In this document: piece after piece, positions 36,901 to 45,829 of the stretch
Position numbering within the stretch: the stretch's first letter is position 1
How the letters are laid out: the number at the start of each line of letters is the position of its first letter
Assembly (NCBI RefSeq): GCF_026151655.1
Contig: NZ_JAMQPN010000005.1
Coordinates: 186,001-250,000, forward strand
DNA: 64,000 bases
DNA from: Leptospira soteropolitanensis
GTDB lineage: Bacteria; Spirochaetota; Leptospiria; Leptospirales; Leptospiraceae
Direction of reading: 5' to 3'
Program-made: the position numbers and the translations under genes
The notes under the pieces: generated by a model
What the model was told of the DNA's origin: nothing
The model's database searches: none
Seen by the model: only the letters and a program-made list of their open reading frames with translations

Positions 36901-37079
36901 AGGTCTCCGAATAAACTGTCTGGGAAGGACTGTATACGATTTTGTAAATCCTCCTTAAATGGTCCTTCATCCATTTTCCGTAACAACTCAAAACTTACAT
37001 CCTCCCATTTTTTTGCTTTAGGAAGAATATGAATTGAGTTTACGTTTAAATATTCAAGGAGCATACTCCAATCAAACAA
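33945..37079 (-). CDS. P-type cation ATPase with an N-terminal PTS EIIA-like domain
   Basis: A 1044-residue protein. Residues 1-140 resemble a type 2 PTS EIIA/EIIA-Ntr domain: LGPHILIPHFR places H68 where the phosphorylated His of IPH motifs lies, followed by PEVFLFLIPQGI and HLRLLHGLSSLL. From about 155 on it is a P2-type ATPase: TGES (318-321), phosphorylation D482 in SDKTGTLTQ, GDGVNDGPAL, and the M4 motif ANVPEGLLPTVT that is typical of Na/K-ATPase-like P2C pumps; VDVGTDLIPAMGLGAE near the end also fits. The ion is probably Na, K or H; calcium pumps are an alternative. No sugar-PTS genes are nearby. Confidence 0.9.
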   Translation of the reverse strand: MFDWSMLLEYLNVNSIHILPKAKKWEDVSFELLRKMDEGPFKEDLQNRIQSFPDSLFGDLGPHILIPHFRSLHIKTPEVFLFLIPQGILMGERFVQLVVFQIIPETQPSLHLRLLHGLSSLLPQIFDELLKCDSESKVLSVVQRGESDMKPSYKNLNQSQIAFELQTDLLNGLNQSEAKIRLKTFGKNAIEKEKSTPVIWKLFRSFFSLFAVLLWVAIALCFVPGVDMPELGIAIFIVVIINGIFSFFQESKSDHAVEALRKLLAQECPVIRDGITTTVPADEIVPGDLIVLSEGDIVPADCRIIESEDVEVDNSSLTGESTSARRYKSDSEIVLEGKFLWLEMPNILFAGSSLIKGKSKAIVFGTGQSTEIGQIAGITSKIKREESPLQKQLRQTVISISLFAFVVGIVFLVLGYLVAGLSFVQAFIFFIGIFVANVPEGLLPTVTLSLALGVSRMAKRNAILKDLSSVETLGCTTVICSDKTGTLTQNQMRVIEVYFDSSSFTPQELEKKEGNQAFLSCGYYCNNASLDPTPFGDPTELALLYLSQSKLNDRKGQRIYTNAFESVRKRMSVVVKSNNFTTAYAKGGPVEILSICTHVYENGSVVLLDETKRLNLKKASDHSASQGYRVLSFAYKLVNEENSSWSQDSIESKMVYLGHCCLADPVRPKVPEAIAKCHTAGIRILMITGDHPLTAESVGRSIGIGGESPVVITGVELDKMNDASLKEWIRKGEPIFARVSPSQKLRIVTMLQKLGEIVAVTGDGVNDGPALKKADIGIAMGKRGTEVAKEAARMIIVDDDFATIVDAIEEGRGVFDNIRKFSAYVLNSNPQELIPFLLWALIPGFPLLMTVMGVLAVDVGTDLIPAMGLGAEPPEKGIMFRPPRNRNEKLISIRFILRSYFVEGMILFFSCLTTYFYFVYTECDGVMPLSPEGLNMAHASPMYLQSLTAFFFPTITVQIANVLCKRSRTESVFQMDLFSNKIIWIGIGFSLFLCSIFFYTNLSSIYYFAPIPMHVYVFAFHGTIVMVVYSEIIKYFRRKRFAQI

Positions 37080-37157
37080 CGAACAAAAGGAGATTCTATC
37101 AAAATATAAATTTCTTTCCGAAAAAAATCACAACGAAACTTAAGTTGTCTCCAGATC

Positions 37158-37583
37158 TTACTGAAAGATATCTCTGGGTGCTTTCGGGTATCGCGATTGG
37201 ATACCTTCCCACCAAACATCTGTACTAAATGCAGCAGATTCCGAAATTTGCCATTTCCCGTTTGTTTTTTTGAATAAAGCTTCGACATGGCAACAATCAT
37301 AGGCCATTTCTTCAGACAAAGAAATTTCTTTCCCGTCCTTTCTCTGGGCCGTTCCGCGAAACCAAGCATAATCTCCAGAAACTTTAAAATGTTCTACTAC
37401 AAATATGAATTCTAGTTTAAACTCATTTGATAGTTTTGTTCGTAAAAGATCTAAAAGATAGCTACGTTCCTTTTCATTCGAACTTGTTTTCGTTTTGTAA
37501 TTTAATACGGGAGTCTCTGCAAAAACTCCTAACCCAAAAACTAGAATCATTCCAACAATAAACAGCCGGCTTTTAAAACGCAT
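37158..37583 (-). CDS. Exported hypothetical protein, SnoaL/NTF2-like
   Basis: A 141-residue protein with a signal peptide (residues 1-22, ending in FAE). The mature part (ERSYLLDLLRTKL, FVVEHFKVSGDYAWFRGTAQ, CCHVEALFKKTNGKWQISESAA) has the alternating helix and strand pattern of NTF2-like folds ending in a K-x-x-G-x-W strand. Two adjacent cysteines lie in YDCCHVE. Function unknown. It follows the SDR gene by 6 bases on the same strand. Confidence 0.65.
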   Translation of the reverse strand: MRFKSRLFIVGMILVFGLGVFAETPVLNYKTKTSSNEKERSYLLDLLRTKLSNEFKLEFIFVVEHFKVSGDYAWFRGTAQRKDGKEISLSEEMAYDCCHVEALFKKTNGKWQISESAAFSTDVWWEGIQSRYPKAPRDIFQ

Positions 37584-37589
37584 CTTATT

Positions 37590-38402
37590 CTACCTAACCT
37601 TTGCATTTTGAATCATTTTGAAAAATAACGATGGGTATAACATCTGCAAAGCCAGTCCGAATTTTTCTTTGATACCAGCAATCACAACTTCTCTTTGTTT
37701 ATTTGCAATCGCATGTAAAATCCTATGCGCACACAGTTGAACTGGCAAACCTGCTGCAATCACAGAATCCATAGTTCCTGTTGAGGAACCGTCTCCCTTC
37801 AATGCATTTTTAGAAATATTAGTTTGGATAAAACCTGGGTAAACCATTGTTACGAAAATTCCAGACTTTTCTTCTTCCGACCGTAATGAATGAAAAAAGC
37901 CAACTAACGCGAATTTGGAGGCAGAATAAGCAGATCGAAGTGGACTGCCAATTTTTCCTGCAACACTAGAAATTACGGCGAAATATACTTCCTTTTTGCC
38001 TAAAATTTCTGGAATCATAGCTCGAGTCATTTCTGCGGCACCATAAAAATTCGTATTCATGATTTTTTCTAGTGTCACTAAATCGGTTTCTTTTGTTAAG
38101 GAACGTTGGCTGATTCCGCCATTATGAATGACTACCTTGGGAATTCCATACTTCTGCAAACAACGTTTAGCAAAATCTCCAGCAGATTTGTAATCTTCTA
38201 AATCTAATTTCTCTACCGCATAACGCCCTTTTTCTAAGTGAAGTTCTTTAACAATCGCTTCTAAATCTTTTACTTTCCGGGATGCAAGTAAAACTTTTGC
38301 ATTTTGTTTATAAGCTTGTATGACTAGTTCTTTTCCAATCCCTGAAGATGCTCCCGTAATCCAAACCCATTCGTCTTTATAAAATTGATTCATACGGCAC
38401 AC
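37590..38402 (-). CDS. Short-chain dehydrogenase/reductase
   Basis: A 270-residue classical SDR. The NAD(P) loop TGASSGIG is at 16-23, the structural NGG at 94-96, and the catalytic Ser145/146, Tyr159 and Lys163 (SAYSASK) are intact. The C-terminal extension fits the DHRS7-like lipid-active group. The frame starts with GTG at 38402, but the ATG at 38393 is an equal candidate because AAAGG lies 8 bases before it. Substrate unknown. Confidence 0.9.
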   Translation of the reverse strand: MCRMNQFYKDEWVWITGASSGIGKELVIQAYKQNAKVLLASRKVKDLEAIVKELHLEKGRYAVEKLDLEDYKSAGDFAKRCLQKYGIPKVVIHNGGISQRSLTKETDLVTLEKIMNTNFYGAAEMTRAMIPEILGKKEVYFAVISSVAGKIGSPLRSAYSASKFALVGFFHSLRSEEEKSGIFVTMVYPGFIQTNISKNALKGDGSSTGTMDSVIAAGLPVQLCAHRILHAIANKQREVVIAGIKEKFGLALQMLYPSLFFKMIQNAKVR

Positions 38403-38514
38403 CTTTATCCTTTGTTCCCTTTTGCTATGGTTTCGTCCGAATACAAAATTCCCACAACTTGTTTTTCAATCGAAAAGGTATTTAAGAGATAAGAGAAATT
38501 TGGAATAGAAGATC

Positions 38515-38557
38515 CAAAAAACCGAGTCCCGAGGATCGAAACCGCATAGGACTCAGT
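38515..38557 (-). terminator. Rho-independent terminator after the ceramidase gene
   Basis: On the minus strand the 9-bp stem ACTGAGTCC / GGACTCGGT (one G-T wobble; bases 38557-38549 and 38529-38521) is followed by TTTTTT. It lies about 40 bases after the ceramidase stop and before the SDR gene. Confidence 0.7.
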
Positions 38558-38599
38558 AAAAACGAGGCAGGAAATTTTATAGAACTAAAATTTTATTAC

Positions 38600-40612
38600 T
38601 TATATTCCAGACTCGGTGACTCGAAAACTGGGACATTCTATTCGGTAAGTAGATTTTTTCCCATCCGATCCAAGATATATTCCTTCATGTACCAAACGGT
38701 ATTCGCCAGGTTTTGTGTCCAAAGGAGTTTCCCAAATTAGATCCAGGCTTTCTTCAGCTCTAGCCCAAATGCCTCGTTTTTGATATAAAAATTTTGTATC
38801 AAAGTCAGCATCAGAACGAATCGGTTTCCAAGTAGAGTTCTCGAGTATTTCTACACCTAAATAAGATGGAACTTTCGGATAACCTACGTTAGGATTTGCT
38901 GCAGCCACTCGACAAGACACTACCTCTCCTTTTTCATATAACTCAGAATTTGGTTGGATCACCAAATGCGGTTTGTTTGAAACAACATCCGCGAATGGTA
39001 TTTTTAAAGGATGAATACGATCCGATAAATCCAAAGGCATAACAGTTGGTGCTTTTGTTTGGGTTCCATCTTTCAATTCTAGAGACATTTTATGAAATTC
39101 TTGCCTTAAAGCATTCAAACTCTGAGGTCCGTGTAAGGTATGGCCACCTTCATAATTTTGAGTAGAATATTCCTCAGGCGTAGTAATGTATCCGGAAAAA
39201 TCATTCGTTAAACCTGATAAAACAATTTCTGAAGTTTTATCTTTTAAAACAGATCTAACTTCATTTTTAAGTCGTCTACTGGACATTGTTGTGACTTCAT
39301 GAGGTAAAACCAAAATAGTTAAATCACCTAACATCGCCAATCCGTAAGGAAGAATTTGAGGTAAACTAGGAATTGGTTTTGTTTCACCCATTGGAAATAA
39401 AACAGCTTTTGGGTTTTGGCATTCCCTCAGTTCATCTGATGGAGATTGTAACATAAATTTGGCGATCCAATCGATATAAAACCTACGATTTTGATTCGTC
39501 ATCCCTTCGTGAAATAACCAATGTCCTCCGCCTTCTTCTGTAGATCCCGCAGCAAACGAATACCCATAAGCAGATGGGCAAGTAGTTTCAACCTTCCCTG
39601 TTCCAGAAAATTCACTGCTTACAGGATGATTACTCATATCAATGAATCGCTGTGTGAACGAAATTCCACCTGACAAACGCTTGCCTTCTGATTTTAATAT
39701 TTCTTGGCTTGCGACAAACTGTCTTTTACCAATAATAAAGCTACTCTCGTAAATATCTTTTCCTGGACCTGTATTGTTTAGATTCAGATTCGGAGAAACA
39801 TCTCCCTCGTTTGCCTGAGCAAAAATAGCAACATATTCGTTTAATCCTTGTTTTTTGGCCTCTGCCTCAGCAAGTAATGATGCAATTCCTTTATTGTCGG
39901 AAGAGATAAGTCGATTGTCAAAAGTAATATTCGTTGGATGAACTCCATACCAATTGACAAAACCGATAGGAACACCAAATACAGATACGCTGAGTTGTAA
40001 CATTTCACGATCAATATTATCAGAATATGATTTTCTTTCAGTTTCAGGATTAGCAAGGTAAGCAGAAAGACTTCTATTGACACCCGCTTCCTTTACCATT
40101 GCTTTTCCCAATGTTAACTCAGCTGGTTTCATTTTTTGATAAGCATCTTTTATCGACTCAAAAATTCCATCTCTTATAACTGCATAAGATTCTGAATAGA
40201 ACTCTTTTGAATAAAACGAAACTTCGGAGTAGTGAAAATGTCCAGCGGGACCACTATGTGTATGTGATGCATTGATTAGAACATTACCATAGTTAAACCC
40301 TGAATCTAATTCTGTTTGCAATCTTTTGACAACATCTCTTTGGATTTCAAAAGGGATTCCTCCCACTTCCGCCGTAACATAAGCTAAAAGTTTTTTGGTA
40401 CCTATGTCACGAATCACAAGAGAACGGGCAAACTGCCTTGTATGAATCCCAAGTCCCGTTTGGTCCTCTCTAGCATAACCCCAGAACATAACACCCACAG
40501 ACGGACCAGTGATGTCTTTTTTTGCCATAGCAGCAAGATACACCGGTTTCTCTTCCGACAGGAGTGGAAGAGAAAAACAAAAAAGAACGACGAAAGAAAT
40601 TCGAAACTTCAT
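38600..40612 (-). CDS. Exported neutral ceramidase
   Basis: A 670-residue enzyme that cleaves the amide bond of ceramide. The signal peptide is residues 1-19 (VVLFCFSLPLLS). Zinc-site and catalytic features of neutral/alkaline ceramidases are visible: NASHTHSGP with H117 and H119, GVHPTN with H225, and the nucleophile S273 in EGDVSPN. The immunoglobulin-like C-terminal domain is also present, so the length is normal. Leptospires can meet sphingolipids in eukaryotic material; use of host or environmental lipids is inference. Confidence 0.9.
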   Translation of the reverse strand: MKFRISFVVLFCFSLPLLSEEKPVYLAAMAKKDITGPSVGVMFWGYAREDQTGLGIHTRQFARSLVIRDIGTKKLLAYVTAEVGGIPFEIQRDVVKRLQTELDSGFNYGNVLINASHTHSGPAGHFHYSEVSFYSKEFYSESYAVIRDGIFESIKDAYQKMKPAELTLGKAMVKEAGVNRSLSAYLANPETERKSYSDNIDREMLQLSVSVFGVPIGFVNWYGVHPTNITFDNRLISSDNKGIASLLAEAEAKKQGLNEYVAIFAQANEGDVSPNLNLNNTGPGKDIYESSFIIGKRQFVASQEILKSEGKRLSGGISFTQRFIDMSNHPVSSEFSGTGKVETTCPSAYGYSFAAGSTEEGGGHWLFHEGMTNQNRRFYIDWIAKFMLQSPSDELRECQNPKAVLFPMGETKPIPSLPQILPYGLAMLGDLTILVLPHEVTTMSSRRLKNEVRSVLKDKTSEIVLSGLTNDFSGYITTPEEYSTQNYEGGHTLHGPQSLNALRQEFHKMSLELKDGTQTKAPTVMPLDLSDRIHPLKIPFADVVSNKPHLVIQPNSELYEKGEVVSCRVAAANPNVGYPKVPSYLGVEILENSTWKPIRSDADFDTKFLYQKRGIWARAEESLDLIWETPLDTKPGEYRLVHEGIYLGSDGKKSTYRIECPSFRVTESGI

Positions 40613-40843
40613 CTTTCAAACTCTAAAGAGCTTCCTTTTCCTTGTCAATCCCGAACAATTGTCGACTAATTTCTGATATCAATCTCAGGGAAAGTTACGT
40701 TTTTCCGGGCTGATTTTAAAATTTGTCTAAAAAAGGCAAAAAGTTTTACCGGTGGTTCGGTTCCAAAATGCCTCTGAAGAAAGGAAGGACGAAACAAGGA
40801 AACCTAAAGAAATTGGAAAATACTGAACTATAAGGAAGTGGCT

Positions 40844-41167
40844 GTGTTTTCTTTACTCCAAACAAAACTAGGACGATTTCGTATTCTGGCTTTTTTAGAA
40901 GGTCTTTCTTTTCTCACGATTCTTTTTGTTACCATGCCTCTCAAATACATATATAAAAACCCGGAACCAAACAAAATTGTGGGACTCATTCATGGTTTAT
41001 TATTCCTTTTGTATTTAGTAGAATTGTTTCAAGTCAAAGTAGAGTTAGAATGGAAAACGAAAAAAACTTTGTTAGCGGCGCTCGCATCCGTTGTTCCCTT
41101 CGGAACTTTTATTGCAGAAAAATATCTTTATTTAAAATCCGATTCCGAAAGTTCAAAAGAATCCTAA
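40844..41167 (+). CDS. DUF3817 family membrane protein
   Basis: A 107-residue protein with three transmembrane helices. RFRILAFLEGLSFLTILFVTMPLKY and IHGLLFLLYLVELFQ match DUF3817, small membrane proteins also seen as the N-terminal half of some MFS-like proteins. I choose the GTG at 40844 because an AAGGAA site lies 6 bases upstream; the GTG at 40838 would touch that site. The 231 bases before it hold one unconvincing 21-codon frame (40768-40833) and nothing else recognisable. Its 3' end overlaps the LpxR gene. Confidence 0.8.
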   Translation: MFSLLQTKLGRFRILAFLEGLSFLTILFVTMPLKYIYKNPEPNKIVGLIHGLLFLLYLVELFQVKVELEWKTKKTLLAALASVVPFGTFIAEKYLYLKSDSESSKES

Positions 41168-42708
41168 GCTTTTTTCAAAATACAAAAGTATTTTTTTTCC
41201 TATGTAGCTTTAGTTTTTTTGCGAATCTAAACGCAGCACCAAAGAAAGAAAGTCCAAAACCAAATTTGGTAAAACCTACTACGTCTTCTCTATCTAACAT
41301 TGAGAAGACCGAGCCAATACCTAAAGACCAATACCAAATCCGTTTGATTATGGAAAACGACGCATTTGGAGGTTTTTCGGATCAATATTATACAAATGGA
41401 TCACGTTTGGAATTTAACAAATCTGCAGGAGAAACCAATCCTACCCGAAGAATTTTAAGTTATTGGAATGATTTATTTTTCACGCCATCAAAAACGACCA
41501 AATATCTTCAAGGATTTGCACTTGGCCAAGAATTTTATACACCAACTAATATAGAAAAAGCGGATGTATCTTATGGAGACAGACCTTATGCTAGCCGAGC
41601 ATATTTTAGTAATTCATTAACAACTGCTACGGAAGATACAAGTATTACTACGGAACTAGAAGTTGGAATGATCGGACCTTCTGTCGGTGGGAAATCGGCA
41701 CAAATGAATTTTCACAACTTTATTGGCTCACCTACCCCACAAGGTTGGGACACACAAATTCCAAATTCTTATTCTGGTGCACTTCGTACGGATGTAAGAA
41801 AGTTTCATCATCGATTTTTTGGAACCCAGTATAATTTGAACTTAGGAAATATTCAAGCCGATGCATCTTTTGGTCTTATCTTTCGATTTGGTAACGTAGA
41901 CAAAACACCGGGGCCAGGAAGTTCTGCATTACAACCAGGTCCTCCTATCCTTCATGAAGATGGCAAAGGTTATTGGTATTTCTATGTGAACCCAGGTGGA
42001 ACTTTTCAATTTTATAATGCAACTATCCAAGGTTTGATGGGATCAGACAAATCCTATAAAACACAAAATAGAAGTACTGCCTTTAGCAATTGGGATAATT
42101 ACTTAAATAATCCAACACGAGAAGCAGGTGAAAGAGAGATTCAATACAGAGCTTTAGCAGAAGATAATGGAAAAAATTCCTTACAAAGATATATTTTGTT
42201 TAATGAATTCTTAGTAAAAGGGACGAATAACCCTTATAATATTGGGCTTAACTATCTATTATTTAATAATATTTTTAACGGAGCCGAGGACATCGAGAAA
42301 TCGACACGTTTATTCCTTTTAAATAATTTAGCAGAACAATGGGATCAAATGCCAGATAACGCTCGTGCTTTGGCAATATATTCTATTTTTCGCCCTGAAG
42401 GCGGAAAGTTACCGCCACAAATACGACTTTATTCTTACGAAGTGTTATCTCAATTTATCTTGGACCCAAAACAAAGAGAAATATTATTACAACTATTACG
42501 CGATGAAATTGAATTCAGAGATGAAAAAACGTATGTTGCCGATTTGAAACGAGCTGTTGGTTTTATCAAGGCAGGATTTGTATCCGTATCCAATACGGGC
42601 TTTCTAGCAGGCATTCATTATAACTATCAAACGATCGACTTCCAATCGGGCAAGGGATTACCACAGCAACACCAGTGGTTAGGTTTCCAATTAGGGAAAG
42701 TCTTTTAA
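41050..42708 (+). CDS. LpxR-like lipid A deacylase with a large internal insertion
   Basis: The LpxR landmarks are MENDAFGGFSDQYYTNG (N103, D104), GDRPYASRAYF (176-186) and the catalytic-histidine region NFHNFIGSPTPQGW (H223). LpxR removes the 3' acyloxyacyl group of lipid A in the outer membrane. The barrel resumes at AVGFIKAGFVSVSN (502-515) and ends GFQLGKVF. Between about 338 and 500 lies a helical, charged insertion of about 160 residues not found in the usual 300-residue enzyme. The only start available is the ATG at 41050, 118 bases inside the DUF3817 gene; the hydrophobic signal segment then begins near residue 38 after a basic leader. Confidence 0.8.
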   Translation: MENEKNFVSGARIRCSLRNFYCRKISLFKIRFRKFKRILSFFQNTKVFFFLCSFSFFANLNAAPKKESPKPNLVKPTTSSLSNIEKTEPIPKDQYQIRLIMENDAFGGFSDQYYTNGSRLEFNKSAGETNPTRRILSYWNDLFFTPSKTTKYLQGFALGQEFYTPTNIEKADVSYGDRPYASRAYFSNSLTTATEDTSITTELEVGMIGPSVGGKSAQMNFHNFIGSPTPQGWDTQIPNSYSGALRTDVRKFHHRFFGTQYNLNLGNIQADASFGLIFRFGNVDKTPGPGSSALQPGPPILHEDGKGYWYFYVNPGGTFQFYNATIQGLMGSDKSYKTQNRSTAFSNWDNYLNNPTREAGEREIQYRALAEDNGKNSLQRYILFNEFLVKGTNNPYNIGLNYLLFNNIFNGAEDIEKSTRLFLLNNLAEQWDQMPDNARALAIYSIFRPEGGKLPPQIRLYSYEVLSQFILDPKQREILLQLLRDEIEFRDEKTYVADLKRAVGFIKAGFVSVSNTGFLAGIHYNYQTIDFQSGKGLPQQHQWLGFQLGKVF

Positions 42709-42797
42709 AGAATGTAATTAGATCCGCTATCAAAGAAAATAGAGCGAGAGTATAAATTTTTGTCGCCAGCCAACCTATCCTTCTCCGACACTATGCG

Positions 42798-44129
42798 ATG
42801 ATGAACACTCATAATTTAAGCGGCCGCCTTTGGTCAGTATTAATTCTTTTTGGACTTGTTGGGCAAATTGCTTGGTCTGTCGAGAATATGTATTTTAACT
42901 TATTCATATACAACACAATCGCTAAAAGCACTTCTTCTGTAACTTTGATGGTCCAACTGAGTGGAATCGTTGCCACTTTTACTACCCTTATCGCAGGCAT
43001 TCTAACCGACAAAGCAGGGAACCGAAGGTATTTCATTTCTATTGGTTACTTACTTTGGGGTCTACTTACTTTGTCATTCGCTTTTATCTCCAAAGAAAAT
43101 ACGGCTAACTGGTTTCAATTAACCGATAGTGGCCAAATTGTCAGCCTCACTATAGCTATAGTCATTACTCTTGATTGTATTATGACTGCATTCGGATCAA
43201 CCGCAAATGATGCAGCTTTTAATGCATTCGTAACAGATAACACAGAAAATGCGAGAAGCCTTGCAGAAGGTGTATTATCCGCAATGCCTCTTGTCGCGAT
43301 GCTGATAGTGGCCGGTGGATTTGGTATGATTGTGAATGCTCTAGGATATCCGGGGCTATTTGTTGCCGTTGGAACCATGATGTCTGTATCTGGAATCATT
43401 GGTATTTGGCTTATCAAAGACAACCCAAACCTGAAAAAACAAAACACAAACTTTATTTCAGACATAAGTTACGGATTCAAATTTAGCGTCATGTTAGAAA
43501 ACAAAAAACTATATTTGTATTTTTTTGCTATGGGGATATATGGAATTGCCAGTCAAGTTTATATGCCTTATCTCATTATTTATATGCAAGAATATCTAAA
43601 GTTTGATGCCATTCAATATTCGATTGTACTGGCTGGAGTGATACTAGGAGCTAGTATCATTACAATATTCCTAGGCAAACAGTTTGATGGAAAAAACAAA
43701 GACAAGTTATTAATTTATTTTTCGTTACTATACATAATTGGAATGTTATCTCTGTATATAATGTCAAAAACAATCGACATAAATCTCAAAACAAAAGTTA
43801 TGTGGATCACAGGATTCACAAGTTTGATTTTAATTACAGGTTTCGTACAAGTATTGGCATTAATTAGTGCGCAAATTCGTGACAATACTCCCACAGAAAA
43901 CACAGGAAAACTCCAGGGAATCCGAATGATTTTTTTTGTATTAATTCCTATGTATATTGGTCCCATGATCGGTGAAACCATCAACGAAAGAACAAACCTT
44001 ACATACATTGATCCAGTCAACGGTGCTACGGCACATGTTCCTGCACCTGAGATTTTTTTAGTTGGTGCTTTATTTTGTTTACTGATATTTTTCCCTCTTT
44101 CCTTTTTATTCCGAGGTAAACAAGCTTAA
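42798..44129 (+). CDS. Major facilitator superfamily transporter
   Basis: A 443-residue protein with 12 predicted transmembrane helices and the MFS loop 2-3 motif region GILTDKAGNRRYFISIG. It resembles sugar-type MFS carriers of the GPH/SLC45 kind. Its stop shares the base A with the start of the glycoside hydrolase (TAATG), so the two are translated together; the transporter probably imports the sugar or glycoside the enzyme cleaves. Substrate unknown. Confidence 0.88.
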   Translation: MMNTHNLSGRLWSVLILFGLVGQIAWSVENMYFNLFIYNTIAKSTSSVTLMVQLSGIVATFTTLIAGILTDKAGNRRYFISIGYLLWGLLTLSFAFISKENTANWFQLTDSGQIVSLTIAIVITLDCIMTAFGSTANDAAFNAFVTDNTENARSLAEGVLSAMPLVAMLIVAGGFGMIVNALGYPGLFVAVGTMMSVSGIIGIWLIKDNPNLKKQNTNFISDISYGFKFSVMLENKKLYLYFFAMGIYGIASQVYMPYLIIYMQEYLKFDAIQYSIVLAGVILGASIITIFLGKQFDGKNKDKLLIYFSLLYIIGMLSLYIMSKTIDINLKTKVMWITGFTSLILITGFVQVLALISAQIRDNTPTENTGKLQGIRMIFFVLIPMYIGPMIGETINERTNLTYIDPVNGATAHVPAPEIFLVGALFCLLIFFPLSFLFRGKQA

Positions 44130-45820
44130 TGAAAACCATTTCACATACAGAATACCCACGACCACAGTTAGAACGTGATAGTTATATAAATCTAAACGGT
44201 GAATGGAATTTAACTCATTTAAAACCAGATTTAGATTCTAAAGAAGAATTTAAAATCATTGTTCCATTTTCACCTGAATCAAAAGCCAGTGGCCTAGGGC
44301 ATTTTATTCTTCAGCCGAAAGAACAATTAGTTTACGATCGCGAATTTGACCTAACAGCTGATTTTATCAAAGATATCACCTTACTTCATTTTGGTGCTGT
44401 TGATTACTCATGCATTTGTTCCATTAATGGCAAAGAGGTAGGCTCTCACAAAGGAGGTTTTTTACCTTTTACGTTTGATATTTCCCAATATCTAAAAATC
44501 GGGAAAAATGAAATTAAATTAACAGTGACAGATCCCACTGATGCGGGAACCCAATCAAGAGGCAAACAAAAACTAAAACGTGGTGGAATTTGGTACACTC
44601 CGCAATCAGGTATTTGGCAAACCGTATGGCTTGAAAGTGTTTCTAAAGATTTTGTAAAAGACATAAAAATAACGCCAGACATCGACTCAAAGTCTGTGGA
44701 AATATTGGTAACTACAGAAAGTCCCAAAATAACCATACAGGTATTAGATGGTAAAACCGTAATTGCAGAATCAAACGAAAAAAATGCGAATATCAATTTA
44801 CCTAACATGGAACTTTGGTCGCCAGAACATCCAAAACTTTACGGAATACTTATCAAAACGCATGGTGATACAATAAAATCCTATTTTGGAATGCGGAAAT
44901 TTTCCATCGGATTTGATGGCAAATTCAAAAGGTTATTCTTAAACAACAAACCTTATTTCCATAATGGCTTACTCGACCAAGGTTATTGGTCAGAAGGACT
45001 TCTCACTCCACCAAACGACGATGCAATGGAAAAAGAAATCAAACTAATGAAAGATATGGGTTTTAATATGTTACGCAAACATATTAAAATAGAACCATTA
45101 CGTTGGTATTACCATTGTGACAGATTAGGAATGTTAGTATGGCAAGATTTTGTCTGTGGTGGTGGTGCCTATGAAACTTGGAAAGTTGCTTATTTGCCTT
45201 TTATTGGCTGGAAAACAAAGGACACTAAATATAAATTTTTAAATAGAACGGATGAAGCAGGTAGAAATGAATTTATTTCAGAGATGGATAGAACCGTTGC
45301 TTTATTAAAAAATACTGTCAGTTTATCCGTTTGGGTTTTATTTAATGAAGGTTGGGGACAATTTGATAGCATCCAACTCACCGAAAAGTTAAGAAATCTA
45401 GACAATACAAGGACCATCGATAGTGTCAGTGGTTGGTATGACCAAGGCCCCAATAGTAGTGACCTAAAAAGTCTACACCTTTATTACCAAAAACTAAAAG
45501 TGCCCAAACACGAAAGTCGAGTTATCGTATTATCTGAGTTTGGTGGATATTCGCTAAAAACCGAAGGTCATGTCTTTGATGAGAAAAAACTGTTTGGTTA
45601 CAAAATTCTTCCAGACAAACAAAGTTTAGAAAATGAATACCGAAACCTATTCGAAAAGGAACTTTTACCCCTGTTAGAGAAAGGGCTTAGCGCTTCCATT
45701 TACACACAAGTCAGCGACGTGGAAGAAGAAATCAACGGCCTAGTCACCTATGACCGCAAAGTGATAAAGTTTGATATCGAATTTATGCGGGAACTAAATT
45801 CTAAACTAGTGTATAAATAA
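44129..45820 (+). CDS. Glycoside hydrolase family 2 protein
   Basis: A 563-residue cytoplasmic enzyme with the GH2 order: sugar-binding jelly roll (20-170), Ig-like domain (175-260), TIM barrel (265-560). The acid/base Glu407 lies in LFNEGWGQ and the nucleophile Glu470 in LSEFGGYS. It lacks the long C-terminal domains of LacZ and is closer in size to beta-glucuronidase-like members. Substrate could be a beta-galactoside, glucuronide or mannoside. Centre of a three-gene operon with the MFS carrier and a hydrolase. Confidence 0.9.
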   Translation: MKTISHTEYPRPQLERDSYINLNGEWNLTHLKPDLDSKEEFKIIVPFSPESKASGLGHFILQPKEQLVYDREFDLTADFIKDITLLHFGAVDYSCICSINGKEVGSHKGGFLPFTFDISQYLKIGKNEIKLTVTDPTDAGTQSRGKQKLKRGGIWYTPQSGIWQTVWLESVSKDFVKDIKITPDIDSKSVEILVTTESPKITIQVLDGKTVIAESNEKNANINLPNMELWSPEHPKLYGILIKTHGDTIKSYFGMRKFSIGFDGKFKRLFLNNKPYFHNGLLDQGYWSEGLLTPPNDDAMEKEIKLMKDMGFNMLRKHIKIEPLRWYYHCDRLGMLVWQDFVCGGGAYETWKVAYLPFIGWKTKDTKYKFLNRTDEAGRNEFISEMDRTVALLKNTVSLSVWVLFNEGWGQFDSIQLTEKLRNLDNTRTIDSVSGWYDQGPNSSDLKSLHLYYQKLKVPKHESRVIVLSEFGGYSLKTEGHVFDEKKLFGYKILPDKQSLENEYRNLFEKELLPLLEKGLSASIYTQVSDVEEEINGLVTYDRKVIKFDIEFMRELNSKLVYK

Positions 45821-45829
45821 GAGTATCAA

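Noticed and set aside
40768..40833. 21-codon frame before the DUF3817 gene
   Set aside because: No ribosome site and a low-complexity Lys-rich product; likely chance.
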